In this document: in pieces, positions 17,095 to 25,999 of the stretch | Position numbering within the stretch: position 1 is the first letter of the stretch | Layout of the letters: each line of letters starts with the position of its first letter | Notes under the pieces: generated by a model | Databases searched by the model: none | The model's input: the letters and a program-made list of their open reading frames with translations, nothing else | Told to the model about the DNA's origin: nothing | Position numbers and translations under genes: made by a program | Assembly: GCA_947488655.1 (NCBI GenBank) | Contig: CANKZZ010000004.1 | Location: 310,001-374,000 of the forward strand | Source of the DNA: an uncultured Psychroserpens sp. | Lineage (GTDB): Bacteria > Bacteroidota > Bacteroidia > Flavobacteriales > Flavobacteriaceae | Reading direction: 5' to 3' | DNA length: 64,000 bases

Positions 17095-18573
17095 ATGAAG
17101 CTCTCAATAACACTCATTTTTTCATTATTTTTTTTCTTCGGAAGTATGGCGCAAAGTGGTACGCCAAAAGATTATTTAAGCAAAGAATTTCATAAAGAAC
17201 GTCGCGATGCTTTAAGAGCAAATATGCCAGCAAATAGTGTTGCTGTGTTTTTTGCTAATCCGGTGAGAAATCGTGCTAATGATGTAGACTATGTATATCA
17301 TCAAGATCCAAATTTTTATTATTTAACAGGTTATAAAGAACCGCATGCTGTTTTAGTGATATTTTCTGAAAGTCAGAACGTTTCCGAAGGAAAACCCTAT
17401 AACGAAAAACTCTACGTGCAACAACGAAATGCGCAAGCAGAGCAATGGACGGGTCGTAGACTTGGAGTAGAAGGAGCAAAGACAGAACTGGGTTTTGACC
17501 AGGCTTATAATGGTAGTGATTTTAAAAACTCAGGAATAGATTTCGCATCTTTTGATAAGGTGATGTACGAAGATTTTAGAGATGATTATCGAGATACAAG
17601 AAATACTGCAGATTTGTATGATTTAATACAATCGTTTAAAACTCAAATACAATATGATAATAGTTTTACAATAACCAATACGACTAATGATGTAGAGGTT
17701 GATAGCGATTCTAAAGTAGAAACAGTAACGGTAAAAAAGGATACGAGAACTTTATCTCGTTTAATGGCTGGTTTACGAGAAGTAAAAACAGAAGAAGAAC
17801 TGCTATTACTAAAAAAAGCAGTAAGAATATCTGCGATGGGACAACGCGAAATTATGAAAGCTATGCACCCTGGAATGTCTGAAACCGAAGTGCAAGGTGT
17901 ACACGAGTTTATTTACAAAACGTATGGTAGTGAGTACGAAGGTTACCCAAGTATAGTAGGAGCAGGTAATAATGGTTGCGTTTTACATTATATAGAAAAT
18001 ACTAAGATGAAAGTAGAAAACGATCTTGTATTGATGGATCTTGGTGCAGAGTATCATGGTTATACTGCTGATGTTACTCGAACTATACCTGCAAATGGGA
18101 AGTTTACAAAAGAACAAAAAGCTATTTATGACATTGTATATAAAGCACAAGAAGCTGGCATAAAAGCTACGGTTATTGGTAATACGATGCAATCTCCTGA
18201 TACTGCTGCAAGAAAAGTAGTTTACCAAGGTTTAATAGATTTGGGTATTGCTAAAAATACTACCGAAGCAAGACAGTATTTCCCGCATGGTACGTCGCAT
18301 CATATTGGTTTAGACGTTCATGATCCTGGTACTTACGGACAATTACAAGCTAACATGGTAATAACGGTTGAACCTGGTATTTACATCCCAATTGGTAGCG
18401 ATTGCGACCCTAAATGGCATGGTATTGCTGTAAGAATTGAAGATGATATTTTAATTACAGAAAACGGACCTGTAAATCTATCTGCAGAAGCTCCTCGAAC
18501 TGCTTCGGAAATTGAAAAATTAATGAAAGAAAAGAGTGTTTTGAATAGATTGGAGTTGCCGAGTTTAGATTAA
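17095..18573 (+). CDS. Exported M24-family Xaa-Pro aminopeptidase
   Basis: The 492-residue protein has a signal peptide (MKLSITLIFSLFFFFGSMAQ) and so differs from the cytosolic aminopeptidase P. After an N-terminal creatinase-like domain (QDPNFYYLTGYKEPHAVLVI), the pita-bread metallopeptidase domain shows the dinuclear metal ligands: Asp in LMDLGAEY, Asp in YTADVTRT, His in HGTSHHIGLDVHD, Glu in VEPGIYIP and Glu in VRIEDDIL. It removes N-terminal residues before proline, presumably on peptides in the periplasm. Three octamer CTTCGGAA/TTCCGAAG copies lie in the gene and one more just upstream. Confidence 0.93.
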   Translation: MKLSITLIFSLFFFFGSMAQSGTPKDYLSKEFHKERRDALRANMPANSVAVFFANPVRNRANDVDYVYHQDPNFYYLTGYKEPHAVLVIFSESQNVSEGKPYNEKLYVQQRNAQAEQWTGRRLGVEGAKTELGFDQAYNGSDFKNSGIDFASFDKVMYEDFRDDYRDTRNTADLYDLIQSFKTQIQYDNSFTITNTTNDVEVDSDSKVETVTVKKDTRTLSRLMAGLREVKTEEELLLLKKAVRISAMGQREIMKAMHPGMSETEVQGVHEFIYKTYGSEYEGYPSIVGAGNNGCVLHYIENTKMKVENDLVLMDLGAEYHGYTADVTRTIPANGKFTKEQKAIYDIVYKAQEAGIKATVIGNTMQSPDTAARKVVYQGLIDLGIAKNTTEARQYFPHGTSHHIGLDVHDPGTYGQLQANMVITVEPGIYIPIGSDCDPKWHGIAVRIEDDILITENGPVNLSAEAPRTASEIEKLMKEKSVLNRLELPSLD

Positions 18574-18623
18574 CTTTTTCAATAAAACCTAGGGCTTAAA
18601 TAACATCTTAGACTTTTACTTTA

Positions 18624-18737
<114 letters not shown>

Positions 18738-18790
18738 GTGATTCTAATTCTGTTTTTCCGAAGAAAAAATGTTAGAAAATAGTTCTATCC

Positions 18791-19627
18791 TTATTTTTTA
18801 AAATCGGTTGGTTTTAAGTTGTTATCAAACTTTATATCTGTCCAGTTTACAAGTATCCATTCGTCTTTAGTTTCTTCTGCCTCCCAATTAGAACTTTTAT
18901 AGCGACGTTTTGTTGGTATTAAAATGCCATCAATATTTTCATATTCCATTTTCATTAGCATTGGCTCTGTTCTCCCAAAATCCATTACCGTAAAAAGAAA
19001 TTGATCTACCAATTTGGTGTCTCTGTTTATATATAATTGATAAATATCTTTTGGTGTGTCATCCTTAGACTCAAAAGTTACTTTTACAATGTCATATATT
19101 TTAGTATCTAGTTTTTGCTCTTTTATATATTCATATTGCAAACCCGGATCTAATAATTTTTGCATCATAGTAAACCAATAATAATTTGTTGGTCTATTAA
19201 AAGCAACTCTTTTTAAAGCAGTAGTATCTGTAATAATTTGGCCTTCATTTTTTAACCAATACTCTTTGCCATCATAACCTTGCTCTACGAGTCCCTTCAG
19301 ATTTTTAAGGGTTCTTTCGTGTTTACTGTAAGCGCCATATGATAACTCATCGTTAAAGATGTACTTCTCTGTAGAGACGTCTGTTTTGCCATCTGGAGTT
19401 TTGTAAGTGTAAGTATAGATTACATCTTTTTTATTAGCCAATTTACTATAATCACCAACTTTTTGGGTCATTTGATATACCAACTCATGGGCTTTATTTT
19501 GAAAGTTGGGAAAGCTATCTTTTTGCTCAACCGTAGTAGTTGTATTTTTGCTTTTTTTAGATTCTTCAGCGCAACCAATAAAGAGTGCAGCACTAATAAA
19601 AATTGAGAAAATAATATATTTATTCAT
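18791..19627 (-). CDS. DUF6503-like lipoprotein
   Basis: The 278-residue protein has a lipoprotein signal (FIGC, Cys19) followed by a Ser/Thr/Lys-rich linker and a beta-rich domain with YTYTYKTPDGKTDVSTEKYIF, YDGKEYWLKNEG and a C-terminal RYKSSNWEAEETKDEW. The strand pattern suggests an LolA/LolB-like lipid-carrier fold such as that of DUF6503 proteins, but the name is from memory. It would be membrane-anchored outside the cytoplasm. The gene stands downstream of the ars-like operon with a 99-base gap and is probably independent of it. Function unknown. Confidence 0.6.
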   Translation of the reverse strand: MNKYIIFSIFISAALFIGCAEESKKSKNTTTTVEQKDSFPNFQNKAHELVYQMTQKVGDYSKLANKKDVIYTYTYKTPDGKTDVSTEKYIFNDELSYGAYSKHERTLKNLKGLVEQGYDGKEYWLKNEGQIITDTTALKRVAFNRPTNYYWFTMMQKLLDPGLQYEYIKEQKLDTKIYDIVKVTFESKDDTPKDIYQLYINRDTKLVDQFLFTVMDFGRTEPMLMKMEYENIDGILIPTKRRYKSSNWEAEETKDEWILVNWTDIKFDNNLKPTDFKK

Positions 19628-19726
19628 ACTTTATGTTTTTGATTTAAAGTCTAAAATAGACTATGCATAATGTTATAAATTATTACAATGCTAAGTTTGA
19701 CATTAAGGTTAGCTTTTAATAATTTG

Positions 19727-20365
19727 TTAGTTTAATTTTATATTAATTTTAGAAAAAATATAATATAACTCGGTTGCAATTTGTAAGCTTCTTTCGTTAT
19801 ATTTTTCTATTTGTTGAGGTGTATTGTCAAATACTTTTGGGTCTTCAAACATGATGGGAAATTTCTTTTCTGATCCAAATACAAGAGGACAAGCTTCATA
19901 CGCAGAGTCACAAGTCATAACTGCAGCAAACCCAGATTTTGGGTTAAAATCATCATCAAATTTCTTAGAAAAGCCTATGATAGGATGCGCGTTAGCTGCA
20001 TATTTTATGCTGTAAATAGGATTTTTTCCTTCGGAAATCGTCTTAACTTCAAAACCAGAATTTTTAAGGGTTTGAGCAACTGTTGGAAAAAGTGCAGTAG
20101 CCTCTGTTCCGCCAGAATAACAAAATACATTTTTAATATTAAAATGATAAGCCAACGTTTGTGCCCAAACTTGAGATAAATGACTTCTTCTTGAGTTATG
20201 AGTGCAAATAAAATTAATACGTGCGACTTCGTTTTTAGAAACTTTTGATTGAATAAATTCTGCCAAAGGATCTAAAATTGCTTTTCTATTATTTGAAATT
20301 GTTGCAGGATTTAACTTATTGATTAAAGTCTCTATTGTATTATAAAGTGTTGGTTGTGTAATCAT
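19727..20365 (-). CDS. Low-molecular-weight phosphatase / arsenate reductase-like protein
   Basis: The start is set at the ATG at 20365 (MITQPTLYNT...), since the longer frame runs into the previous gene. The 212-residue protein carries the P-loop CTHNSRRS (Cys54, Arg60), the CX5R signature of the LMW protein-tyrosine phosphatase and thioredoxin-type ArsC superfamily, after an N-terminal helical extension of about 45 residues. Further cysteines near residue 150 (CDSAYEACPL) may serve as relay cysteines, as in arsenate reductases. The ArsR-type regulator two genes upstream supports an arsenate-reductase role. No arsenite pump gene follows. Confidence 0.8.
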   Translation of the reverse strand: MITQPTLYNTIETLINKLNPATISNNRKAILDPLAEFIQSKVSKNEVARINFICTHNSRRSHLSQVWAQTLAYHFNIKNVFCYSGGTEATALFPTVAQTLKNSGFEVKTISEGKNPIYSIKYAANAHPIIGFSKKFDDDFNPKSGFAAVMTCDSAYEACPLVFGSEKKFPIMFEDPKVFDNTPQQIEKYNERSLQIATELYYIFSKINIKLN

Positions 20366-20382
20366 TATCTCATTAAATTTTA

Positions 20383-20850
20383 TTAGCAACAACCACTACC
20401 TGGCGCACATGTATTTTTAGACGATATTTTAGATAGTTCTAGTTTTGGTTTTGCTGCAGGAATTCCGCATTGATCTTTTGCCAAACAATCAGTTTGTTTA
20501 GAGGTCAATAGAAAGTGAGTTTCGTCAAAATCTAGACCAAATTTTCCAATAGTATCTGCTTGATATTCTACTTCAATTTCTAAATCTTCAATACCCAAAA
20601 CATTTTCAGAAAGTTCAATAATATTTAATAATTTTTCTGGATGCAATCTATGGTCATAATCATTAGCATTCCAAAGTTGAAAATTTACAACCTCTTCTTT
20701 TCTTACGGTACCACCACAATCTATAAAGTGTTTTGTGATTTTACCAACCTCTGTAACATGGAAGTGATTTGGTACTAATTCTCCATTTGGAAGTTTAAAT
20801 GATATCGTTTCTAAGTTATTGAGCGCTTGTTTTACTTGAGATAGTTTCAT
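20383..20850 (-). CDS. DUF6428-like protein with cysteine-rich tail
   Basis: A 155-residue soluble protein with a mixed alpha/beta body (NHFHVTEVGKITKHFIDCGG, LWNANDYDHRLHPEKLL) and a C-terminal extension ending NTCAPGSGCC. It matches what I recall as DUF6428, a family found in flavobacterial arsenic operons between arsR and the phosphatase gene. The Cys-rich tail (five Cys in the last 35 residues) is a plausible metalloid-binding or transfer site, which is inference. It starts 33 bases after arsR and ends 17 bases before the phosphatase start. Confidence 0.7.
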   Translation of the reverse strand: MKLSQVKQALNNLETISFKLPNGELVPNHFHVTEVGKITKHFIDCGGTVRKEEVVNFQLWNANDYDHRLHPEKLLNIIELSENVLGIEDLEIEVEYQADTIGKFGLDFDETHFLLTSKQTDCLAKDQCGIPAAKPKLELSKISSKNTCAPGSGCC

Positions 20851-20883
20851 AAAATTATTTACTGTGATTATACATTATAAGAT

Positions 20884-21213
20884 TTAGCAACATTCTGATT
20901 TATTAAGGTCCTGATTTAAAAATTGTGACATAACCTCTTTCATTTTAGTCCAATTTACCGTGTCAATGCAATAGCATACGCTAGTTCCTTCAACATTTCC
21001 TTTTATTAAACCTAGATGTTTTAATTCTTTTAAATGTTGAGATATCGTGGGTTGAGCTAAGCCAATTTCATTTACCAAATCTCCACAAATACAATTGTTT
21101 ATTTTAAAAAGGTGTTGTAAAATTGCTACTCTTGCAGGATGACCAAAGACTTTAGCAAATAAGGCTATTTCATTTTGAAGGTCGGTAAACATTTCGGTTT
21201 TTGCTAATCCCAT
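20884..21213 (-). CDS. ArsR-family metalloregulator
   Basis: This is a 109-residue winged-helix repressor. The DNA-binding helix (PTISQHLKELKHLGLIKG, about 55-72) follows a CICGDLV motif with Cys41 and Cys43, in the same place as the arsenite-sensing cysteines of the E. coli ArsR ELCVCDL motif. A second Cys pair closes the protein (NKSECC). It probably senses As(III)/Sb(III) and represses its own operon (ArsR-DUF6428-phosphatase). The TATTGCAATA palindrome 20 bases upstream is the best operator candidate. Confidence 0.9.
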   Translation of the reverse strand: MGLAKTEMFTDLQNEIALFAKVFGHPARVAILQHLFKINNCICGDLVNEIGLAQPTISQHLKELKHLGLIKGNVEGTSVCYCIDTVNWTKMKEVMSQFLNQDLNKSECC

Positions 21214-21232
21214 TTTTTTTAATTCATTTGTT

Positions 21233-21242
21233 TATTGCAATA
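21233..21242. promoter_or_regulatory. Candidate ArsR operator
   Basis: TATTGCAATA is a perfect 10-bp palindrome, 20-29 bases upstream of the arsR start codon, where the promoter is expected. The link to ArsR is by position only. Confidence 0.4.
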
Positions 21243-21280
21243 TTACGATTAATGTATAGAATCACCAAATATTCTTTATA

Positions 21281-21317
21281 ATAGTAAAGCTTATAAACTT
21301 TATATAAGCTTTACTAT
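21281..21317. terminator. Perfect 15-bp hairpin after the AhpD-like gene
   Basis: ATAGTAAAGCTTATA (21281-21295) and its exact reverse complement (21303-21317) flank a 7-base loop, 10 bases past the stop of the AhpD-like gene. There is no adjacent T run in either direction, so it may end or protect that transcript rather than be a classic intrinsic terminator. It also lies about 70 bases upstream of arsR. Confidence 0.5.
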
Positions 21318-21327
21318 AATAATTGTT

Positions 21328-21885
21328 TTATGCAGTTTGAGATTGCCATGCAAATTTTTCAAAAGCACTATCTACTGGTGTATTAGCAATATGATTTGTG
21401 TAATTACTAATTACTTTTTGAGATAGTCCTAAAATAATTTCTAGTACTTGTCTTTCTTCATAACCAGCATTGTAAAACTCGTTTAAGTCCTCTTGAGAAA
21501 CATGTCCTCGATTTTGCGTTACTTTAAGCGTAAAGTTGTGCAGCGCTTGTAGTTTCTCGTTTGGCATTTTGGTTTTATTTCTTAATGCCTCTGTAATAGC
21601 AGGATCTACCTTCATCATATTAGCAATACCTGTATGTGCAGGCACGCAATAATGACATTCGTGCTCTACATTAATTGTTTGCCATACTACTGTTAGCTCA
21701 TCATTATTAAATGATGATTCTGTAAATAATTTATGCAGAGTTTGGTAGGCTTCTAAGATATTTGGTGCACCTGCTAGAACACCATGTAATCCTGGAATCA
21801 TTCCATACGCTTTCATAGATTGGTTTAATAATGTTTTGCTCTCTTCTGGAGCAGAATCAAGGTCGTGAATTTTTAATGTTGTCAT
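21328..21885 (-). CDS. Carboxymuconolactone decarboxylase / AhpD-like peroxidase family protein
   Basis: The 185-residue protein has the AhpD-type active site VEHECHYCVPAHTG with Cys77, Cys80 and His84, and the surrounding helices of the CMD fold. Family proteins reduce peroxides or act in thiol-disulfide and detoxification chemistry; the precise substrate is unknown. The gene is preceded by a perfect 20-bp palindrome that matches one before the neighbouring TetR gene, so it is very likely the target of that repressor. Confidence 0.85.
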   Translation of the reverse strand: MTTLKIHDLDSAPEESKTLLNQSMKAYGMIPGLHGVLAGAPNILEAYQTLHKLFTESSFNNDELTVVWQTINVEHECHYCVPAHTGIANMMKVDPAITEALRNKTKMPNEKLQALHNFTLKVTQNRGHVSQEDLNEFYNAGYEERQVLEIILGLSQKVISNYTNHIANTPVDSAFEKFAWQSQTA

Positions 21886-21911
21886 AATTTTAATATTTAA
21901 TGTTCAATTTA

Positions 21912-21931
21912 AACTAAACAATTGTTTAGTT
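21912..21931. promoter_or_regulatory. Palindromic operator before the AhpD-like gene
   Basis: AACTAAACAATTGTTTAGTT is a perfect 20-bp palindrome 27-46 bases upstream of the AhpD-like start, in the promoter position. Its core CTAAACAATTGTTTAG differs at one base from the site before the TetR gene (22536-22551), which strongly suggests binding by that TetR protein. Confidence 0.75.
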
Positions 21932-21949
21932 ATTAGTTAAAAAAAATCT

Positions 21950-22513
21950 TTATAGATTTTTAAAGGTCATTTCAATGTAATCTTTAATTTCTTCTTGGCT
22001 ATTAACTCTAGTGGCAGATGCTAAACCATGTTTGGCAAGTAATAAATAATTAGCTTGTCTTAAAATGGTAGCTTCATCCTTTGTAGGATCGGTTTTTAAT
22101 TTTTCTATGAATAATTCTTTTAGATTACCCATAAAATCATTCATTTGATTATTCACGATAATATCTTCTTTGACAGAAAACTCGTTGTAAGTATTGGTAA
22201 ACAAACACCCTTTTTGATTTCCACTAACATTACAGATTTCTACAGAGTTGTAAAAAAAATCTTTAATGTCTTCTACACCATTATTAGAGTTTTTAAAGGT
22301 TTCAAAAATAGATCTTACTTTACTTTTATAGCTTTTTAAACTTTCGATAAAAACACCATGTTTACTACCAAAGCTAGAGTATATAGAGAACTTGTTAATG
22401 CCCATTTCTTTTTCAAGCATTTTCATTGATGTTGACTCATAACCGTTTCGCCAGAATAAATTCATAGCTTTTTCGATAACTTCATTTTCAATATATTCTT
22501 TTTTTCTAGCCAT
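21950..22513 (-). CDS. TetR/AcrR-family transcriptional repressor
   Basis: The start is placed at the ATG at 22513 (MARKKEYIENEVIEKAM...), because the longer frame would run through the operator. The 187-residue protein has the TetR HTH at about 10-55 (ALNLFW-like MNLFWRNGYESTSMKMLEKEMGINKFSIYSSFGSK) and a helical ligand-binding C-terminal half with the KGCLFTNTYNEF and TRVNSQEEI features of the TetR_C_6-like group. It probably represses the AhpD-like gene and itself through the two near-identical palindromes. The inducer is unknown; electrophiles or quinones are a usual theme but are not shown here. Confidence 0.9.
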   Translation of the reverse strand: MARKKEYIENEVIEKAMNLFWRNGYESTSMKMLEKEMGINKFSIYSSFGSKHGVFIESLKSYKSKVRSIFETFKNSNNGVEDIKDFFYNSVEICNVSGNQKGCLFTNTYNEFSVKEDIIVNNQMNDFMGNLKELFIEKLKTDPTKDEATILRQANYLLLAKHGLASATRVNSQEEIKDYIEMTFKNL

Positions 22514-22535
22514 TAATTTTAATTTCAATACAAAT

Positions 22536-22551
22536 CTAAACAATCGTTTAG
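22536..22551. promoter_or_regulatory. Palindromic operator before the tetR-type gene
   Basis: CTAAACAATCGTTTAG is a 16-bp palindrome with one mismatched pair, 23-38 bases upstream of the TetR start. It matches the core of the 20-bp site at 21912-21931 at 15 of 16 positions and fits autorepression. Confidence 0.7.
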
Positions 22552-22667
22552 TATTAAACTAGTTTTTAACTTTTAATTTAGTTTTTAGATTTTTTAGATT
22601 TGGAGTAGAGGATTTAATTTAACTCTAATTATATCATGCTTAATAATGCATAACAGCTCATTATTAT

Positions 22668-24239
22668 TTAAAAGCCGATACCGATTTTGTATAAAATTTC
22701 ATCTCTTAAGTAAACAACGCCACCAATTATGGTAATGCTTTTACCTATTCTTACTTTTAGACCAGCTTCAGGATAAAACGCTAAATGGTCTTCGCCCTCT
22801 AGAGCGTAATAGTCATTAACATTTTCATTGTCGTTATTGTTAAAACGCTCCTTAAAATTTATGCCACCACCAGCATATATCCATACGGGATAGTAAATAG
22901 GATAAGAAAAACCAACACTTAAGCTTGCTACAGCAATTTTTTCGCCCTCTGGTATTTGGTCTTCGGTTAACACTAGTTCTGGTTCTTTGTACTTGAGTTC
23001 TAAGACTTCTGGTGATACTCTTAAATTTGTATAAAGACCTATTTTATCTTTGTTTAAACGCCCTAGCGTAATACCGTATTTATTTTCATTTTCATAAGTG
23101 AACCCAAAATAACTTGATGATACTTGTCTTGATTTTTTTGTGGCTTTTTTTAAACCTTTTTGGGCATCTTCAATATCTTCTCCATTAGGATAATTTTGTA
23201 CATATTTTGAATAATTTGAAATTGCCTTTGTATAGTCTTTGTCTTTATAGGCTTGATTTGCAAATTTGAAATAACTGTTTCTTATGATTTGGTTTACTTC
23301 GGTTGCATATTTACCGTATGGATATTTATTAATGTAGTTTTCGTAATTTTCTATGTAATTATTTGTTTTGGCATAGATATAAATGTCATATTCTATTTTT
23401 TCGGCTAATTTAAATTTTACCTGTTCTCTATATGCTCCTTTTTTGTAATTATTCAAATAATAGTTTAATGATTCTTGGGAGCCTATATTGATAGCGTTCT
23501 CATACGCTTTCTTATCTAAAATCTTTATTTGGGATGTTGCAGTAGTTTCATATTTACCTTTTGGATAATCATTAAGATATTCATAGTATGATTTTACTGT
23601 GTCTTCGCTTATGGCATAAGACCATAATTCTTCTTCTTCTTGAATAACTAATAATGCTTGTATTTCATTGACATAATCACTTTTGGGATATGAATTTAAA
23701 AATTCTTTGTATGTGCTTGACGAAGGGTTTTTAATGGCTCTATTGTAGAGATCTTCTTCTGCCATACGATTTTGGATTTTCTCATTTGTCTTTTCAATAC
23801 GTTCTTGTTTATATTGGTTTTTACTTGCATACTGTGCCTCAGTAAAAAGGGGAGGAGGTGTTTTATTCTGCTCTTCTTCAAAAGCAGTTTCTAGTTCTGC
23901 AAGTTTTATATCTAATTGCTCATTAGTGCTCTTGTATAGTTTAAAAGCATCTGAGTTTTCAACATCGTTTGATACTAATTTTCTCAAAGTCTCATAAGCA
24001 ACTTTTGCTTTTAGGTACTCTTCATTATTAAAGTATGCCATAAAAAGCATTGCCTCAATTTTAGGGTTTGTTTTGCCTAAGTTTTTTTTAGCATTTTCTG
24101 TAAAGCTTATGGCTTCACTGTAGTTTGCGGTTTTGTAAAACTCTTCTGCCTTTTCAAAATCTTGTTTTGGGGTTTGGGCTAAAACTGTGAAAAATGAAAT
24201 AAATAAAAATATAGCAATTAAAAATCTTTTAAAAATCAT
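22668..24239 (-). CDS. Exported protein with helical (TPR/Sel1-like) repeats and beta C-terminal domain
   Basis: A 523-residue protein with a signal peptide (ending VLAQ) and TPR-like helix pairs at the N-terminus (KAEEFYKTANYSEAISFTENAKK). From about residue 165 to 365 a series of 35-45-residue units each contain a YPKGKY-like turn (SYPKSDY, DYPKGKY, NYKKGAY, KYPYGKY, NYPNGED). The last 150 residues turn to alternating strands with glycines (IYAGGGINFKERF, SITIIGGVVYL), as in an outer-membrane beta-barrel. I do not recognise a family. It overlaps the upstream gene by four bases (ATGA), so the two are translationally coupled and probably form one system. Confidence 0.6.
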   Translation of the reverse strand: MIFKRFLIAIFLFISFFTVLAQTPKQDFEKAEEFYKTANYSEAISFTENAKKNLGKTNPKIEAMLFMAYFNNEEYLKAKVAYETLRKLVSNDVENSDAFKLYKSTNEQLDIKLAELETAFEEEQNKTPPPLFTEAQYASKNQYKQERIEKTNEKIQNRMAEEDLYNRAIKNPSSSTYKEFLNSYPKSDYVNEIQALLVIQEEEELWSYAISEDTVKSYYEYLNDYPKGKYETTATSQIKILDKKAYENAINIGSQESLNYYLNNYKKGAYREQVKFKLAEKIEYDIYIYAKTNNYIENYENYINKYPYGKYATEVNQIIRNSYFKFANQAYKDKDYTKAISNYSKYVQNYPNGEDIEDAQKGLKKATKKSRQVSSSYFGFTYENENKYGITLGRLNKDKIGLYTNLRVSPEVLELKYKEPELVLTEDQIPEGEKIAVASLSVGFSYPIYYPVWIYAGGGINFKERFNNNDNENVNDYYALEGEDHLAFYPEAGLKVRIGKSITIIGGVVYLRDEILYKIGIGF

Positions 24240-25690
24240 TTAAGTAAATTTTTTGCGTTAAACTCCTCGATTAAGTTAAAATTTTCATCATAAATGAAGG
24301 TGGTTGTTGAAACCTCTGTCCTGTAGTAGTAATCTTTATCATAATGAACTCTTTGATCTTCAGTATAATATTTTTTTATTTGTTTGGGATTTGAATATTT
24401 AACTAGAATATATCTATTTCCACTTGCGGTATATTTAAATTGATTTTCACCCCAACTCCAATTGTCTCCTCTTCTAAGTTTTAGTATATTGCCAGGCTCG
24501 TAATATTTTATGAAATGAAAATAGCCTTCTATGATTATTTTTCCATTTTCATCAATTAATTGATAATCATTTAATTTTTTACTGGAATCGTATGTTCGGA
24601 AATATGGTAATGCACTAATATTACAATTGCAATTATTATCATCTGTTTCAGTATCACTTTTAATAGTGAATATATCTATATCACGTTTGGCTTCATAAAG
24701 AACAATATCAGTATTGGCATAACCAATAATATATCTTTGTGTGTCTTGATTATATTTTACCATTAAATTAGGCTCAACCAACTCAGGCAATTCTCCCCAT
24801 TCATCACCATTTGTGTATTCTTTGGTCCGTTGTACTTTAGCTAACTCTGCCTCAATTTTTTCTTGAGGGCTTAGCTCTTTCTTCTTGTTTTTATAGCGAT
24901 CGTAGGTTTTTATGATGTCTATCATTTCCAGTTCTGGCCATTCTAATGTTTTTATGCTGAGTTGCATTTGCATCTTTTTGATTTGCTTCCAAGCATCCTT
25001 GATTTGTTTAATACGCTTTTTTTGTTCTGTTTCAGATAATCTTTTAAAGCTGGCCTCAGATATATTAAATTGAATGGCAGGCCCAATACTTGGGTCATTA
25101 TACGACCAATTGAAAAATTCGTTCCATGTTGGTGGACTGCCAGCAATCTTAGGTTCTCTAAACTCACCTTCTTTAGCAATGAGCAGGTCAACATCTGTAA
25201 CGGTATATGTAAAATGCATTTCTACAGGAACAATTTCTTCTGGTACATCTACCAATCCTACTTTGTAATGGTTAGTAGTGTTTTTTGTTGAACCATCTCC
25301 AGCTCTACCAGCGATTCCAATATCCACTTTGGTTGGTCTTAAATCTTTAAAACGCTTTACAAGGTCTGGATATTCCTTAAGGTCTTCTAGAGAAATACTT
25401 CTCATATCATTTCCTACACGAATTTCAAAGTAATTGTTTCTTTTCCATTGAAAAGCATACATTTCCATAGGTTCTCCCAGATAGTCCCAAACATTTACTC
25501 TAAGAGTATATTCTTTTAATAAACCAGTTTTATCAGCACTTCTTATAGAGTTTTTATTCATTAAATTAGAAACAGATATGTCGCCTTTAAAATGACCTTT
25601 AGAATCTTCTTCTAATGTACCATGGTAAATTTGTGCGTTTGCTACAAGAGTAAAAATAAGCGTTAGGATTGAGAGGATTTTAATCTTCAT
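24236..25690 (-). CDS. Exported protein of unknown function, coupled to the repeat/barrel protein
   Basis: The 484-residue protein has a signal peptide (MKIKILSILTLIFTLVANAQ) and a mostly beta-rich, charged sequence with many Trp/Tyr (MYAFQWKRNNYFEIRV, TWNEFFNWSYNDPSIGPAIQFN). A KMQMQLSIKTLEWPELEMI helical stretch lies in the middle and WSWGENQFKYTASGNRY is near the end. I cannot name a family. It is the first gene of a two-gene operon and overlaps the second by four bases. Its 309-base upstream gap is AT-rich. Confidence 0.5.
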   Translation of the reverse strand: MKIKILSILTLIFTLVANAQIYHGTLEEDSKGHFKGDISVSNLMNKNSIRSADKTGLLKEYTLRVNVWDYLGEPMEMYAFQWKRNNYFEIRVGNDMRSISLEDLKEYPDLVKRFKDLRPTKVDIGIAGRAGDGSTKNTTNHYKVGLVDVPEEIVPVEMHFTYTVTDVDLLIAKEGEFREPKIAGSPPTWNEFFNWSYNDPSIGPAIQFNISEASFKRLSETEQKKRIKQIKDAWKQIKKMQMQLSIKTLEWPELEMIDIIKTYDRYKNKKKELSPQEKIEAELAKVQRTKEYTNGDEWGELPELVEPNLMVKYNQDTQRYIIGYANTDIVLYEAKRDIDIFTIKSDTETDDNNCNCNISALPYFRTYDSSKKLNDYQLIDENGKIIIEGYFHFIKYYEPGNILKLRRGDNWSWGENQFKYTASGNRYILVKYSNPKQIKKYYTEDQRVHYDKDYYYRTEVSTTTFIYDENFNLIEEFNAKNLLK

Positions 25691-25999
25691 AGGTATATAG
25701 TTTAGTATTGTATATCTATATATAAAATATTGTTTTATTGATGACGTTTTTGAAATTTATTAGTCAATTCTAAATTTTCAAAGCAAATATTAAGTTGTAA
25801 GAAATTATATATAATATCGTTTAAAAGCGTAAAAATACGACAAAAAGTGTTGAAACTCAATATTTTGTCAGATTTTTTCTAATAATTTTTTTGATAATCT
25901 TGATGGAATTCAAAAATATTGTAGATATTTTCAATGGATTTTAATCAAATTTTACAATGTTTTGGCGAACATATAGTTAGGTTTTTTTAAGACTGAAAC
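25691..25999. other. AT-rich intergenic region with a weak hairpin
   Basis: This 309-base gap between the threonine synthase end and the unknown operon holds no ORF I would support. It has a TAGGTTT / AAACCTA inverted repeat (25978-26002) that overlaps the thrC stop and lacks a T run, and a TATTTTTG element (25911-25918, minus strand) that could be the promoter of the downstream operon, with a long leader. I see nothing else. Confidence 0.5.

Noticed and set aside
21281-21317. ArsR operator in the 15-bp hairpin
   Set aside because: It lies about 70 bases from arsR and next to the stop of the preceding gene. A transcript-end role is more likely, and a nearer palindrome exists.
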